From assembly GCA_964370085.1 (NCBI GenBank), contig CAYJHI010000002.1, forward strand, positions 1 to 46,609: a stretch of DNA of 46,609 nucleotides, read 5' to 3'. The DNA comes from CARZYU01 sp964370085. GTDB lineage: Bacteria; Bacillota_I; Bacilli_A; RF39; UBA660. The position numbers and the translations under genes were made by a program. The notes beneath the pieces were generated by a model. It was not told the origin of the DNA, did no database searches, and was given only the letters and a program-made list of their open reading frames with translations. Positions within the stretch are counted from its first letter, which is position 1. Every line of letters starts with the position of its first letter. Shown here piece after piece: positions 16,893 through 26,019 of the stretch.

Positions 16893-17645
16893 ATGGACAA
16901 AAATATTGATCAAAAAAAGAGTAATAGTAAGATTTGGGTGATAGTTCTTATTCTGTTATCATTAACTTTAATTGGTGGTGGATTTTATTTAGTATTAACT
17001 ACTGCTGATAATAGTGAAAATAATTCTGAGGTAGAAGTAGTTGATAAAGAGGAGGTTCGTAATTTAATAGATTTAGCTGTTGCTAATATTAATGATTTAA
17101 ATTCTTATGTTGTTGATTATAATATGCATTCTAGTCTAATTGTAGAAGGTGAAGAACAGTCTATTAGTATGTCAGGTGGTCTTGATGTAGATTATTCTAG
17201 TGAGATTAATCATATGTGGTTGAGTATGTTCATGCTTGGACAAGAAATGGAAATGGAAAGTTATACTGTTGTTGAAGAAGGAATTACTTATACTTATACA
17301 ACTGATTTTATAAATGGGTGGAGTAAAGCAGAGGGAGAATCTTCAACATCTATAAATACTAATGAAATGGTTGCGTTAATTGACTCTAACGAGTTTGAAG
17401 TTGTAAAAGAGGACGATATTTATACTGTTACTTTGATGGTTGACGCTTCGCAGATTGATACAACTGGTAATCCTGACTTAGAGGGTGTGAAAATACCGTA
17501 TGTTTTTACAATTGAAAATGAATATATTACTTCTATTGTAGTTAATTTAGAAGAGGCAGATTATATTCTTGGTATTGAAATTTATTATAGTAGATTCAAT
17601 GAAGATTTAGAGTTAGAAGTTCCTGTAGAAGCATTAAATTCTTAG
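16893..17645 (+). CDS. Hypothetical membrane-anchored extracellular protein
   Basis: Protein of 250 residues with a short basic N-terminus, one membrane helix (about 15-37, IWVIVLILLSLTLIGGGFYL) and an acidic domain outside. The repeated pattern of short alternating strands and the segment DLNSYVVDYNMHSSLIVEG resemble LolA/LppX-like lipoprotein folds (YhaP or DUF6612-like), but this is only a structural impression. No lipobox Cys follows the helix. The start follows GAGGTG. It sits between uvrB and uvrA with its own promoter and terminator, so a repair role is unlikely. Confidence 0.8.
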   Translation: MDKNIDQKKSNSKIWVIVLILLSLTLIGGGFYLVLTTADNSENNSEVEVVDKEEVRNLIDLAVANINDLNSYVVDYNMHSSLIVEGEEQSISMSGGLDVDYSSEINHMWLSMFMLGQEMEMESYTVVEEGITYTYTTDFINGWSKAEGESSTSINTNEMVALIDSNEFEVVKEDDIYTVTLMVDASQIDTTGNPDLEGVKIPYVFTIENEYITSIVVNLEEADYILGIEIYYSRFNEDLELEVPVEALNS

Positions 17646-17646
17646 T

Positions 17647-17673
17647 AGAAAAGTGAGATACTTTTCTTTTTTT
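17647..17673 (+). terminator. Terminator of the 16893 gene
   Basis: Stem AGAAAAGT / ACTTTTCT with GAGAT loop and a T-run. Confidence 0.9.
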
Positions 17674-17674
17674 G

Positions 17675-17683
17675 TGGTATAAT
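17675..17683 (+). promoter_or_regulatory. uvrA extended -10 promoter
   Basis: TGGTATAAT: TATAAT at 17678-17683 with the TGn extension, directly behind the terminator T-run and without a good -35 box. Confidence 0.65.
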
Positions 17684-17701
17684 ATGTAACAGGTGATGAA
17701 G

Positions 17702-20515
17702 ATGGATAAAATTATTGTAAAAGGTGCTAGAGAAAATAATTTAAAGAATATAAATGTAGAAATTCCTAAAAATAAATTAGTTGTTATGACTGGTGTATCG
17801 GGTAGTGGTAAATCATCGTTAGCGTTTGATACTATTTATGCAGAAGGTCAAAGAAGATATGTTGAAAGTTTGTCGGCTTATGCTAGACAGTTTTTAGGTG
17901 GGTCTGAGAAACCAGACGTTGATAGTATAGAAGGTTTATCTCCGGCGATTAGTATTGATCAGAAGACAACTAGTAAAAATCCTCGATCTACGGTTGGTAC
18001 AGTAACTGAGATTTATGATTATATGAGACTTTTGTTTGCTAGAGTTGGTGTTGCTTATTGTCCTAATCATCATATACCAATTAAAAGTCAAAGTGTTGAA
18101 GAAATGGTTAATAAGATTATGGAATATGAGGAAGGTACTAAGTTAATTATTCTTGCTCCAGTAGTAGATGGATCAAAAGGCACACATAAAGATTTGTTAG
18201 ATGATTTGAAAAAGCAAGGTTTTGTTAGAGTTAGAATTAATGGAGAAATGATTGATTTATCTGAAGATATAACTTTAGAGAAAAATAAGAAGGACACAAT
18301 TGAAGTGGTAGTGGATCGTCTTATTATTAAAGAAGATGTTAGAAGTAGATTATTTGAAGCGATGGAAATTGCCGCTAAGCTTACAGAAGGTAAAGTAGTT
18401 GTTTCAATACTTGGAGATAATGCTAAGGAAGTTGTATTCTCAGAAAAATATGCTTGTCCTTATTGTGACTTTTCTTTAAAAGAAATTGAACCCCGAATAT
18501 TCAGCTTTAATGCACCTTATGGAGCGTGTGATGAGTGTAAAGGTCTTGGTATGAAGCTTCAAATCGATCCCGAACTTGTGATTCCTGATAATAACTTAGC
18601 ACTCTCTGATGGTGTTATTAAAACTTTAAGTGATGATCAAGAAGGTATTGAATACAAGAAGTTAGAGTGTACTTGTAAGGAATATAATATTAGTATGTCT
18701 AAGCCTTTTAAAAGACTTACTAAGCAAGAGCAAGATATTGTTTTATATGGGTCTCCTACTAAGATTAACTTTAAGTTTAAAACAAAGAGTGGTAATACTT
18801 TAAATAATACTAATTATTATGAGGGTATTATTAATACTTTAGAAAGACGTTATATGGAAACTACTAGTTCTTGGATCAGAGAATGGTTAGAGAATTATAT
18901 GGTTGAATATGAGTGTGATGTTTGTCATGGAGCTAGGCTTAATAGTGATGTTTTAACTATTAAGATTGGTGATAAAAATATTCATGAAGTTACTAGTATG
19001 AGTATTAAACAATTAGTTGTATTTTTTGATAATTTGGTACTTAGTGAAGAACAAAAAGCTATTGCTAATTTAATATTAGTAGAAATTAAAAATAGATTAT
19101 CTTTCTTATCTAATGTTGGTTTAGAGTATTTAACACTTAATCGAATGGCGGGTACTTTATCTGGTGGGGAGAGTCAAAGAATTAGACTTGCTACGCAAAT
19201 CGGATCTCGTTTAACAGGTGTTTTATATGTACTGGATGAACCTAGTATTGGTCTTCATCAAAAAGATAATGAGAAGCTTATTAAATCATTATTAGAAATG
19301 AGAGATTTAGGAAATACTTTGGTAGTAGTAGAACATGATACTGATACGATGTTGGCGTGTGATCATCTAATTGATATTGGTCCTGAAGCAGGAGATGAAG
19401 GTGGAAATATTGTTTCTGAGGGAACTCCAAGTGAGGTAATGGCAGACGATAATTCTATTACTGGTCGTTACTTAAGTGGTAAAGAGTGTATTGAGTTACC
19501 AGAAAAGAGAAGAAAACATAATAAAAAATATATTGAAATACAAGGTGCTAGTGAAAATAATCTTAAAGATATTGATGTTAAAATTCCAGTTGGAGTATTT
19601 ACTTGTGTGACTGGTGTATCTGGTAGTGGAAAGAGTACTTTAGTGAATGAAATACTAGTTAAGAGTGTTTCTAATGAATTATATCGTGTTAAAGAAAAAC
19701 CTGGTAAGCATAAAAAAATTAAAGGTCTTGAACATTTTGATAAATTAGTGGATATTTCTCAAAATCCAATTGGTCGTACTCCACGTAGTAATCCTGCTAC
19801 TTATACTAGTGTTTTTGATGATATAAGAGACTTGTTTACAAATACTAAGGAAGCTAAAATAAGAGGTTTTGAGAAAAACAGATTTTCTTTTAATGTAAAA
19901 GGTGGTCGTTGTGAAGCTTGTCGTGGTGATGGTGTTAAGAAAATTGAAATGCACTTTTTGCCTGATGTGTATGTTCCTTGTGAAATATGTAAAGGTACAA
20001 GGTATAATCAAGAAACTTTATTAATAAAATATAAAGATAAAAATATCTCAGATGTTTTAGATATGCGTGTTAAAGAAGCTTTAGAGTTTTTTGATAATGT
20101 TCCTAAAATTAAAACAAAATTACAAGTTTTATATGATGTTGGATTAGGGTATATTAAACTTGGTCAAAGTGCTCCTACTTTATCTGGAGGGGAAGCTGAA
20201 AGAGTTAAATTAGCTAAAGAGTTACAGAAAAAAGCTACTGGAAAAACATTGTTTGTTTTAGATGAACCTACAACGGGATTACATAGTGCAGATATTAAGA
20301 GATTACTTGCAATTTTACAAAAAATAGTAGATAATAAAGATACAGTTGTAGTTATAGAACATAACTTAGATGTTATTAAAACAGCAGATCATATTATAGA
20401 CTTAGGACCTGAAGGTGGTGACTTAGGTGGTACTGTTTTAGTTAGTGGTACACCAGAAGAAGTTGCAGCATGTGAAGATTCTTATACAGGACAGTTTTTA
20501 AAGAAACTATTATAG
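17702..20515 (+). CDS. uvrA: UvrABC excision nuclease subunit A
   Basis: Damage-sensing ATPase of nucleotide excision repair, 937 residues, normal length. It has two ABC modules: the first Walker A GVSGSGKSS is at residues 31-39 with signature LSGGESQRI, the second is GVSGSGKST with LSGGEAERV. Zinc modules are visible as CPYC...CDEC and CEAC...CEIC. The ATG at 17702 follows AGGTGA; the in-frame GTG and ATG just upstream lie inside that site. The next gene starts nine bases after the stop, so uvrA probably heads an operon with the holin-like gene, lgt and trxB. Confidence 0.98.
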   Translation: MDKIIVKGARENNLKNINVEIPKNKLVVMTGVSGSGKSSLAFDTIYAEGQRRYVESLSAYARQFLGGSEKPDVDSIEGLSPAISIDQKTTSKNPRSTVGTVTEIYDYMRLLFARVGVAYCPNHHIPIKSQSVEEMVNKIMEYEEGTKLIILAPVVDGSKGTHKDLLDDLKKQGFVRVRINGEMIDLSEDITLEKNKKDTIEVVVDRLIIKEDVRSRLFEAMEIAAKLTEGKVVVSILGDNAKEVVFSEKYACPYCDFSLKEIEPRIFSFNAPYGACDECKGLGMKLQIDPELVIPDNNLALSDGVIKTLSDDQEGIEYKKLECTCKEYNISMSKPFKRLTKQEQDIVLYGSPTKINFKFKTKSGNTLNNTNYYEGIINTLERRYMETTSSWIREWLENYMVEYECDVCHGARLNSDVLTIKIGDKNIHEVTSMSIKQLVVFFDNLVLSEEQKAIANLILVEIKNRLSFLSNVGLEYLTLNRMAGTLSGGESQRIRLATQIGSRLTGVLYVLDEPSIGLHQKDNEKLIKSLLEMRDLGNTLVVVEHDTDTMLACDHLIDIGPEAGDEGGNIVSEGTPSEVMADDNSITGRYLSGKECIELPEKRRKHNKKYIEIQGASENNLKDIDVKIPVGVFTCVTGVSGSGKSTLVNEILVKSVSNELYRVKEKPGKHKKIKGLEHFDKLVDISQNPIGRTPRSNPATYTSVFDDIRDLFTNTKEAKIRGFEKNRFSFNVKGGRCEACRGDGVKKIEMHFLPDVYVPCEICKGTRYNQETLLIKYKDKNISDVLDMRVKEALEFFDNVPKIKTKLQVLYDVGLGYIKLGQSAPTLSGGEAERVKLAKELQKKATGKTLFVLDEPTTGLHSADIKRLLAILQKIVDNKDTVVVIEHNLDVIKTADHIIDLGPEGGDLGGTVLVSGTPEEVAACEDSYTGQFLKKLL

Positions 20516-20524
20516 GAGATAAAT

Positions 20525-20950
20525 ATGAAATTAGTTATAAAAGATAAAAATAATCGTGTTAGAATTAATTATATAGTAGAGACAATAGTATCATTTTTAG
20601 TTTACTCATTAATATTTTATTTAATGTCGATGTTGTTTTCTTCATTTGAAATTAATACTAATTATTACGGTGGATTTATCTTTTTAGCTGTTTTAGTAAT
20701 ATCAATATTAAATGTTACGATTAAACCTTTATTAATACGATTAACTATTCCTTTAACCGGTTTAACTTTAGGATTATTTTATCCCTTTATTAATTTATTT
20801 ATATTAAAGTTAACTGATTGGATATTAGTTGATAATTTTCAATTACATAATATATTTATAGCTTTCTTTATAGCTCTTTTAATGTCGGCGATGAATGCTT
20901 TAATTAATTTTGTTATTTTAAAACCTGTTTTAAGAAAGATGAAGGTGTAA
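20525..20950 (+). CDS. Holin-superfamily-IV-like membrane protein (YvlD family)
   Basis: Protein of 141 residues with about four membrane helices. The segment SILNVTIKPLLIRLTIPLTGLTLGLFYPFINLF, here split as a helix, a short basic turn and a second helix, is the hallmark of the family first named for phage holins. Most chromosomal members, such as YvlD, are not phage genes and have no known function. A basic N-terminal stretch precedes the first helix. It is followed after one base by lgt. Confidence 0.82.
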   Translation: MKLVIKDKNNRVRINYIVETIVSFLVYSLIFYLMSMLFSSFEINTNYYGGFIFLAVLVISILNVTIKPLLIRLTIPLTGLTLGLFYPFINLFILKLTDWILVDNFQLHNIFIAFFIALLMSAMNALINFVILKPVLRKMKV

Positions 20951-20951
20951 T

Positions 20952-21764
20952 ATGAGTAGAGTTGCTTTAGACTTTGGTTTTATTCAAATATATTGGTATT
21001 CTATCTTTATTTTATTAGGAATATTAATAGGATCTGTAGTTGCTTATATTGAAATTAAAAAAAAGAAAATAGATGTAGATTTTTATATTAATTTATTGTT
21101 TTATGGTATTGTATTTGGATTAATAGGTGCTCGTGTATATTATTGCTTATTTAATTTAGATTATTTTTTAGCTAATCCATTACAAATATTTGAGGTTTGG
21201 AATGGTGGTTTAGCTATACATGGTGGTATTATTGTTGCTGTCTTATTCTTTATTTATTATTGTCGTAAATATAAACAAAATACACTTAAGATTATAGATG
21301 TTAGTGTAGTTGGTTTAATAATTGGACAGGCAATAGGTAGATGGGGTAATTTTTTTAACCAGGAAGTTTATGGTATGATTACTACTAAAGATGCTCTTTT
21401 AAATCAAGGTGTTCCTGAATTTATTGTAGATGGAATGTTTATAGATGGTGCGTATCGTCAACCTGTATTTTTATATGAAATTATTTGGAATGTAGTAGGT
21501 TTTATTGCTATGTTGATCATAAGAAAATATAGATATTTAAAAGTTGGTCAACTAACTGGATTTTATTTAATGTGGTATTCTGCAGGCAGATTTGTAATAG
21601 AAGCATTTAGAAATTCTAGTTATATTTTAATGATAGGACCTTTTAAGATAGCACAGTTAACTTCAGTTCTTTTGTTTGTTATTGGATTAGTATTATTTTT
21701 GAAAGGACTTAGAGGTAGTCATTTTGAGAATTTATATAAAGAGGAAGAGGCGCATGAAGAGTAA
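20952..21764 (+). CDS. lgt: Prolipoprotein diacylglyceryl transferase
   Basis: Membrane enzyme of 270 residues that moves diacylglycerol from phosphatidylglycerol to the lipobox Cys of prolipoproteins. It shows the HGGIIVAV motif with the essential His and the Lgt signature GRWGNFFNQEVYG near residue 135, with seven hydrophobic helices and a charged tail. The start follows AAGGTG. The last 11 bases overlap trxB. A likely substrate, the lipoprotein at 39517, lies in this window. Confidence 0.97.
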   Translation: MSRVALDFGFIQIYWYSIFILLGILIGSVVAYIEIKKKKIDVDFYINLLFYGIVFGLIGARVYYCLFNLDYFLANPLQIFEVWNGGLAIHGGIIVAVLFFIYYCRKYKQNTLKIIDVSVVGLIIGQAIGRWGNFFNQEVYGMITTKDALLNQGVPEFIVDGMFIDGAYRQPVFLYEIIWNVVGFIAMLIIRKYRYLKVGQLTGFYLMWYSAGRFVIEAFRNSSYILMIGPFKIAQLTSVLLFVIGLVLFLKGLRGSHFENLYKEEEAHEE

Positions 21765-22674
21765 TGTAGATGTAGTAATAATTGGTTGTGGTATTGCAGG
21801 AATGACTGCTGCTATTTATTTGAAAAGAAGTAATTATAATGTAGTCATTTTAGAAAAAAATGTTCCAGGGGGACAAATAATTAATGCTTTTAAAGTAGAA
21901 AATTATCCTGGTTTTACTAGTGTTAGTGGTGCTGATTTAGCGTATAGTGTTTATGAGCAAGTTAATAATTTGGGAATTGAAGTTAAGTTTGAAGCAGCTT
22001 TAGAAATTAGTGAAGTGGATAATATGAAGATTGTTAAAACTGATGATAGTAAATATGCTTGTAAGGCAATTGTTCTTGCTACTGGTAGAAGTCCTAGAAG
22101 TATTAATGCTAAGAATGAAGAAAAATATATTGGTAAAGGTATTAGTTATTGTGCTACTTGTGATGGAGCATTATATAGGGATAAAGATGTAGTTGTTGTA
22201 GGTGGAGGTAATTCTGCTGTTGGAGAGAGTATTTTCTTAGCAGGTATTTGTAAGAAAGTTACTTTAATTCATAGAAGTGAGGTTTTTAAAGCTGAACAAG
22301 AACTAATTGATAAAATGAAGTCTTTATCTAATATAGAAATAGTTATGAATTCTGAGATTGTTGAATATATTGGTGATAATAATATTCTTAGAAGTGTTGT
22401 TGTTGAAGATATAGATAAAAATAAAAGTGAAATAGAAACAGAAGCAGTATTTTTATTTGTGGGTTCTGTTCCTAATTCGGAGTTATTAAAGAATTTGAAT
22501 ATTCTTAATGAATATAATTATATCAATGTTAATAATGATATGTTAACAGATGCTAATGGTATTTTTGCTTGTGGTGATTCTATTAATAAGAAAGTTTATC
22601 AATTGGTTACGGCAACAGGAGAAGGTGCTATTGCTGCTGATAGCGTTAAAGAATATATAGAAAAAAGTAAGTAA
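21754..22674 (+). CDS. trxB: Thioredoxin-disulfide reductase
   Basis: FAD enzyme of 306 residues that passes electrons from NADPH to thioredoxin. The FAD site GCGIAGMTAA is at residues 11-20, the redox pair C133/C136 in CATCDG, the NADPH site VVGGGNSAVGE, and the final FAD motif ACGDS. The ATG at 21754 follows GAGGAAGAGG; the longer frame upstream lies inside lgt. In Bacillus the order is trxB, then a Nudix gene, rapZ, yvcK and whiA; here a terminator follows trxB and yvcK comes next. Confidence 0.97.
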   Translation: MKSNVDVVIIGCGIAGMTAAIYLKRSNYNVVILEKNVPGGQIINAFKVENYPGFTSVSGADLAYSVYEQVNNLGIEVKFEAALEISEVDNMKIVKTDDSKYACKAIVLATGRSPRSINAKNEEKYIGKGISYCATCDGALYRDKDVVVVGGGNSAVGESIFLAGICKKVTLIHRSEVFKAEQELIDKMKSLSNIEIVMNSEIVEYIGDNNILRSVVVEDIDKNKSEIETEAVFLFVGSVPNSELLKNLNILNEYNYINVNNDMLTDANGIFACGDSINKKVYQLVTATGEGAIAADSVKEYIEKSK

Positions 22675-22689
22675 TTATTACTTTTTTTT
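22661..22689 (+). terminator. Terminator after trxB
   Basis: Stem AAAAAAGTAA / TTACTTTTTT with GTAATTA loop and a run of T. It separates trxB from the yvcK-whiA unit. TATAAT at 22701-22706 lies just behind it. Confidence 0.82.
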
Positions 22690-22724
22690 GTTTTGTGATG
22701 TATAATTATAGTGGGTGATAAGAA

Positions 22725-23696
22725 ATGCATAAGAAAGTAGTAATCTTAGGAGGAGGACATGGTAGTTCTGCTATTCTAAGTGGTTTAAAAGATTTTCCTG
22801 TTGATATAACAGCAGTTATTTCAGTATCTGATAATGGTAAAAGTACTGGTAAATTAAGAGATGAATTTAAAATACCGGCAGTTGGGGATATAAGAAAAGT
22901 TATATCTAATCTATCTAGTAGTGATAAAGTTATTAGAGATATGTTAGAATATCGTTTTAATACGTTTAGTGATTTAAATGGTCATTCTGTAGGTAATTTA
23001 ATATTAACGGCTATGATGGATATGACGGGAAGTTTAAAAGATTCAATTAAATATTTATCTACTCTTTTAGATGTTAGACATACTGTTTTACCTATTTCAG
23101 AAGATCATGATATAACTTTAATGGGAGAAACTGTTGAAGGTGATATTATTGAAGGTGAAGCAGAAATTACAGAAGCTAATAGAAAATATAAGAGAATTTT
23201 TTATAAAAAAGAACCGAAAGTAGTTAATGAAGTTTTAGATGCTATTAATGAAGCTGATTTGGTAATTATTAGTATGGGTAGTTTGTATACTAGTATTCTT
23301 CCTCACATTATGTGTAAAGATGTTAATGATGCTCTAGAGAAAAGTAAAGCAAAGATTATGTATATTTGTAATGCAGTGACACAACCAGGAGAAACAGATG
23401 ACTTTGGAGTGAGTGATCATATTAAATTATTAAATAGTTATTTAGGGAAAAGGAAAATTGATGCTGTTATTGCAAGTAATACTAAAATTAATCAAGATAT
23501 AGCAGAAAAGTATGCTAATAAGGAACAAAAGGATCCGATTGTAATTGATAAAGAAAATGTTGATAAATTAAAGGTTGAATTAATTGTTGATGATTTAGTA
23601 ATTGTTAAAGATGGTTTATTAAGACATGACAGCGTAAAATTAGCACTTATTATTTTATCGTATTTGTTGAGGGAAAAATGTCATACACTACAATAA
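22725..23696 (+). CDS. yvcK: YvcK/CofD-like gluconeogenesis factor
   Basis: Protein of 323 residues of the YvcK/CofD family, which in Bacillus is needed for growth on gluconeogenic carbon and for cell shape and binds UDP-sugars. It has the N-terminal nucleotide site ILGGGHGSS, the VSDNGKSTGKLRDEF and PAVGDIRKV segments, and VTQPGETDDF. The start follows GGGTGAT at fair spacing. The end overlaps whiA by 19 bases, a conserved linkage. rapZ, normally just upstream, is not here. Confidence 0.95.
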   Translation: MHKKVVILGGGHGSSAILSGLKDFPVDITAVISVSDNGKSTGKLRDEFKIPAVGDIRKVISNLSSSDKVIRDMLEYRFNTFSDLNGHSVGNLILTAMMDMTGSLKDSIKYLSTLLDVRHTVLPISEDHDITLMGETVEGDIIEGEAEITEANRKYKRIFYKKEPKVVNEVLDAINEADLVIISMGSLYTSILPHIMCKDVNDALEKSKAKIMYICNAVTQPGETDDFGVSDHIKLLNSYLGKRKIDAVIASNTKINQDIAEKYANKEQKDPIVIDKENVDKLKVELIVDDLVIVKDGLLRHDSVKLALIILSYLLREKCHTLQ

Positions 23697-24613
23697 TCAA
23701 GAATGAGGTTGTTACCGTAAATTGCTCCAAGTCAGAACTTAGTGCGTTGTTGTCGGCTTTTTTTAGATCTAGTTGTGTAATAGAAAATAATACTATATCT
23801 GTTATTACAGAAAATAGTAATATTGTTCGTTTTGTATATGCAGGTATTAAACAATTATATAATAGTAAAATAGAAATAGAAGAATTTAGAAGTAATAATT
23901 TTAAGAAAAAAATGCTTTATAAGATGATTATTACGGATAAGATTGATTTAATTACTAAGGATTTACATATTAGTGATAATGGGAAAGATATTAAAGATAT
24001 TCCTTCTAATTATTTAGTGTCTTCAGATGAAGATGTTAGAGCATATTTACAAGGGGCTTTTTTATCAGGGGGAAGTATTAACGATCCTAAGACTTCGCGT
24101 TATCATATGGAAATACTATTTAATATTCCAAGTGAAGCTGTGTTTGTACAGAGACTATTAAATGATTTTGATCTGAATGCTAAGTTGTTAACTAGAGATA
24201 AAGGGTACATGGTGTATTTAAAAGAAGCTGAAAAGATAAGTGATTTTTTGAAATTACTTAGAGCAAGTAAAGCCGTTATGTATTTTGAGGATGTTAGAAT
24301 ATTACATGAACAAAAAAATTTAACTAATCGTTTAAATAATTGTGAACAAGCTAATGTTGATAAAGTAATTCATACTGCTTTAGAACAAGTTAGACAAATT
24401 GAGAAGATTGAAGAAGTATATGATGAAGAAATGTTAGATGATAAAATAGTGGAAGTAATGGAATACCGAAAAAAATATAGAGATGCTTCACTGTTAGAAT
24501 TAAGTCAAATCATTAGTTTAGAAACAGGTAAATCTATAACTAAGTCTGGTCTTAATCATAGATTTCGTAAAATAAAAGAGATGTATGATAATATAGAAAA
24601 AAATAAGAGTTAA
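23678..24613 (+). CDS. whiA: WhiA-type DNA-binding protein
   Basis: Protein of 311 residues with an N-terminal LAGLIDADG homing-endonuclease-like fold and a C-terminal helix-turn-helix (SLLELSQIISLETGKSITKS then GLNHRFRKI). In Bacilli it affects cell division and chromosome segregation; in actinomycetes it is a sporulation regulator. The ATG lies within the end of yvcK behind GAGGGA. A symmetrical terminator follows that also serves the minus-strand zinc-ribbon gene. Confidence 0.95.
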   Translation: MSYTTIIKNEVVTVNCSKSELSALLSAFFRSSCVIENNTISVITENSNIVRFVYAGIKQLYNSKIEIEEFRSNNFKKKMLYKMIITDKIDLITKDLHISDNGKDIKDIPSNYLVSSDEDVRAYLQGAFLSGGSINDPKTSRYHMEILFNIPSEAVFVQRLLNDFDLNAKLLTRDKGYMVYLKEAEKISDFLKLLRASKAVMYFEDVRILHEQKNLTNRLNNCEQANVDKVIHTALEQVRQIEKIEEVYDEEMLDDKIVEVMEYRKKYRDASLLELSQIISLETGKSITKSGLNHRFRKIKEMYDNIEKNKS

Positions 24614-24627
24614 GTCTCTTATTTTTT
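24598..24627. terminator. Terminator shared by whiA and the zinc-ribbon gene
   Basis: Stem AAAAATAAGAG / CTCTTATTTTT with TTAAGT loop. A and T runs on both sides suit both strands. Confidence 0.88.
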
Positions 24628-25044
24628 AGTGTTTTTACGTATTTCATTTGTGTTTTTTATTAGTATAGCAAATCCTTTTAATAATACATTAAATATATGC
24701 GAACTTACTATTATCGTAATACTTGCAATGAAACTTGACAATATCGTAATACCATCTTCACTTGCAAATGATGCAAAAGTTATTATAATTCCAGCAAGAT
24801 ATGATAACACTACTATAATAAAACCGATTTTAGTAATGGTATTTACAATTTTTTCAGATTGATTTTGGTTGAGTTTAAATCCGCAGTAATTACATATGTT
24901 TTCTTTATCAGTTTCGTTTATGACTGTTTGATGTTTACATTCTGGACACTCGTATGTATATGGAATTTCTTCTCCACAATGTACACAGTAGAGATTGGTG
25001 TTTGTTACCTCGTGTTTACATTTTTTACATTTTACTAAAGCCAT
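24619..25044 (-). CDS. Zinc-ribbon membrane protein
   Basis: Protein of 141 residues with two zinc ribbons at the N-terminus (CKKC with CVHC, then CPEC with CNYC, within the first 55 residues) and two membrane helices (about 70-92 and 100-122) before a basic tail. Function unknown; the layout is like many small zinc-ribbon membrane proteins of Bacillota. It follows a perfect AAGGAGGT site and has its own promoter, which lies in the end of the upstream gene. Confidence 0.85.
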   Translation of the reverse strand: MALVKCKKCKHEVTNTNLYCVHCGEEIPYTYECPECKHQTVINETDKENICNYCGFKLNQNQSEKIVNTITKIGFIIVVLSYLAGIIITFASFASEDGITILSSFIASITIIVSSHIFNVLLKGFAILIKNTNEIRKNTKK

Positions 25045-25062
25045 TTTTACCTCCTTGGTGCT

Positions 25063-25091
25063 AGTATAACTTTACTTTTATTAATTTTCAA
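25063..25091 (-). promoter_or_regulatory. Promoter of the zinc-ribbon gene
   Basis: On minus, TTGAAA (25086-25091), a 17-base spacer and TATACT (25063-25068). It overlaps the last codons of the radical SAM gene. Confidence 0.7.
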
Positions 25092-26019
25092 TACTACTTC
25101 CTTGATATGTTTCTCTTTTTACCATTTCTTTATCTATTTCATTTAAGACAGTGAATTTTTTTACTAACCAATGAGGTTCTACTAAGTCATCTAACTTTGG
25201 ATCTCCTGTTATTCTATTTATAACTATTTCTGGTCTTAGTGTTTCTAATTGATCTATAACAATGTCAACATATTCTTCTTTTGAAAGCAATTTGAATTTT
25301 TCTTTTTGATATAAGTGTTCTAGTGCAGTATCTTTTAGAATGTGTAACATATGTATTTTTATTCCTTGAATATCTAAGGTGTTTAAGTATTTTGTTGTTT
25401 CAATCATCATTTCTTTTGTTTCATATGGTAATCCATTAATGATGTGGACAACTACATTAATGTTTCTTTTTCTGAGTTCTTTAGTCATTTCTTCAAAACA
25501 TTCTAATGTGTGGCATCTATTTATTAACGTTGTTGTTTTATCATGAATTGTTTGTAGACCTAGTTCTACTGTTAAATATGTTTTTTTTGATAACTCTTCT
25601 AAATAATTTAGACATTCTTCTGTGATACTATCTGGTCTAGTTGCTATACTTAATCCTATTACGTTTTCAATACTTAGTGCTTCTTCATAATATTTTTTTA
25701 AAGTTTCTACAGGAGCATAAGTGTTAGTATGAGCTTGGAAATAGGCGATGTATTTACTATTTGGCCATTTGTTTAAAATAATGTTTTTTACTTCTTCAAA
25801 TTGTGTTTTTATATCTTTTGTTTTTTCACCAGCATAATCACCACTTCCGATTTTAGAACAGTATATACATCCATTATGTCCTACTGTTCCATCAATGTTG
25901 GGACAAGTAAAGTTAGCATTTAAACTTACTTTAAATACTTTAGAATTAAATTTAGTTTTATAGAAATAATCTAGGGTATGATATCTTTTGTTGTTGTTAC
26001 TATACTTAAATGTATTCAT
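25081..26019 (-). CDS. YhcC/YtqA-type radical SAM protein
   Basis: Protein of 312 residues of the radical SAM family known as TIGR01212 (YhcC in E. coli, YtqA in Bacillus). The N-terminus YHTLDYFYKTKFNSKVFKV and the unusual cluster motif, with the first Cys in FTCPNIDG and the next two in GCIYC, are diagnostic. The HTNTYAP segment and EECLNYL region complete the barrel. The reaction is not established. Its ATG overlaps the stop of the patatin gene by one base (TAATG), so the two are coupled. Confidence 0.92.
   Translation of the reverse strand: MNTFKYSNNNKRYHTLDYFYKTKFNSKVFKVSLNANFTCPNIDGTVGHNGCIYCSKIGSGDYAGEKTKDIKTQFEEVKNIILNKWPNSKYIAYFQAHTNTYAPVETLKKYYEEALSIENVIGLSIATRPDSITEECLNYLEELSKKTYLTVELGLQTIHDKTTTLINRCHTLECFEEMTKELRKRNINVVVHIINGLPYETKEMMIETTKYLNTLDIQGIKIHMLHILKDTALEHLYQKEKFKLLSKEEYVDIVIDQLETLRPEIVINRITGDPKLDDLVEPHWLVKKFTVLNEIDKEMVKRETYQGSSIEN

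Noticed and set aside
3410..20010. Reassignment of AGG (to Met) as reported in some uncultured Bacilli
   Set aside because: AGG sits at conserved arginine positions, for example YCPRGF in the FemX-like protein and CKGTRYN in UvrA, so it still means Arg.
20525..20950. Phage holin, suggesting prophage
   Set aside because: The family name is misleading: chromosomal YvlD-type members are common, and it lies in a housekeeping operon with uvrA and lgt.
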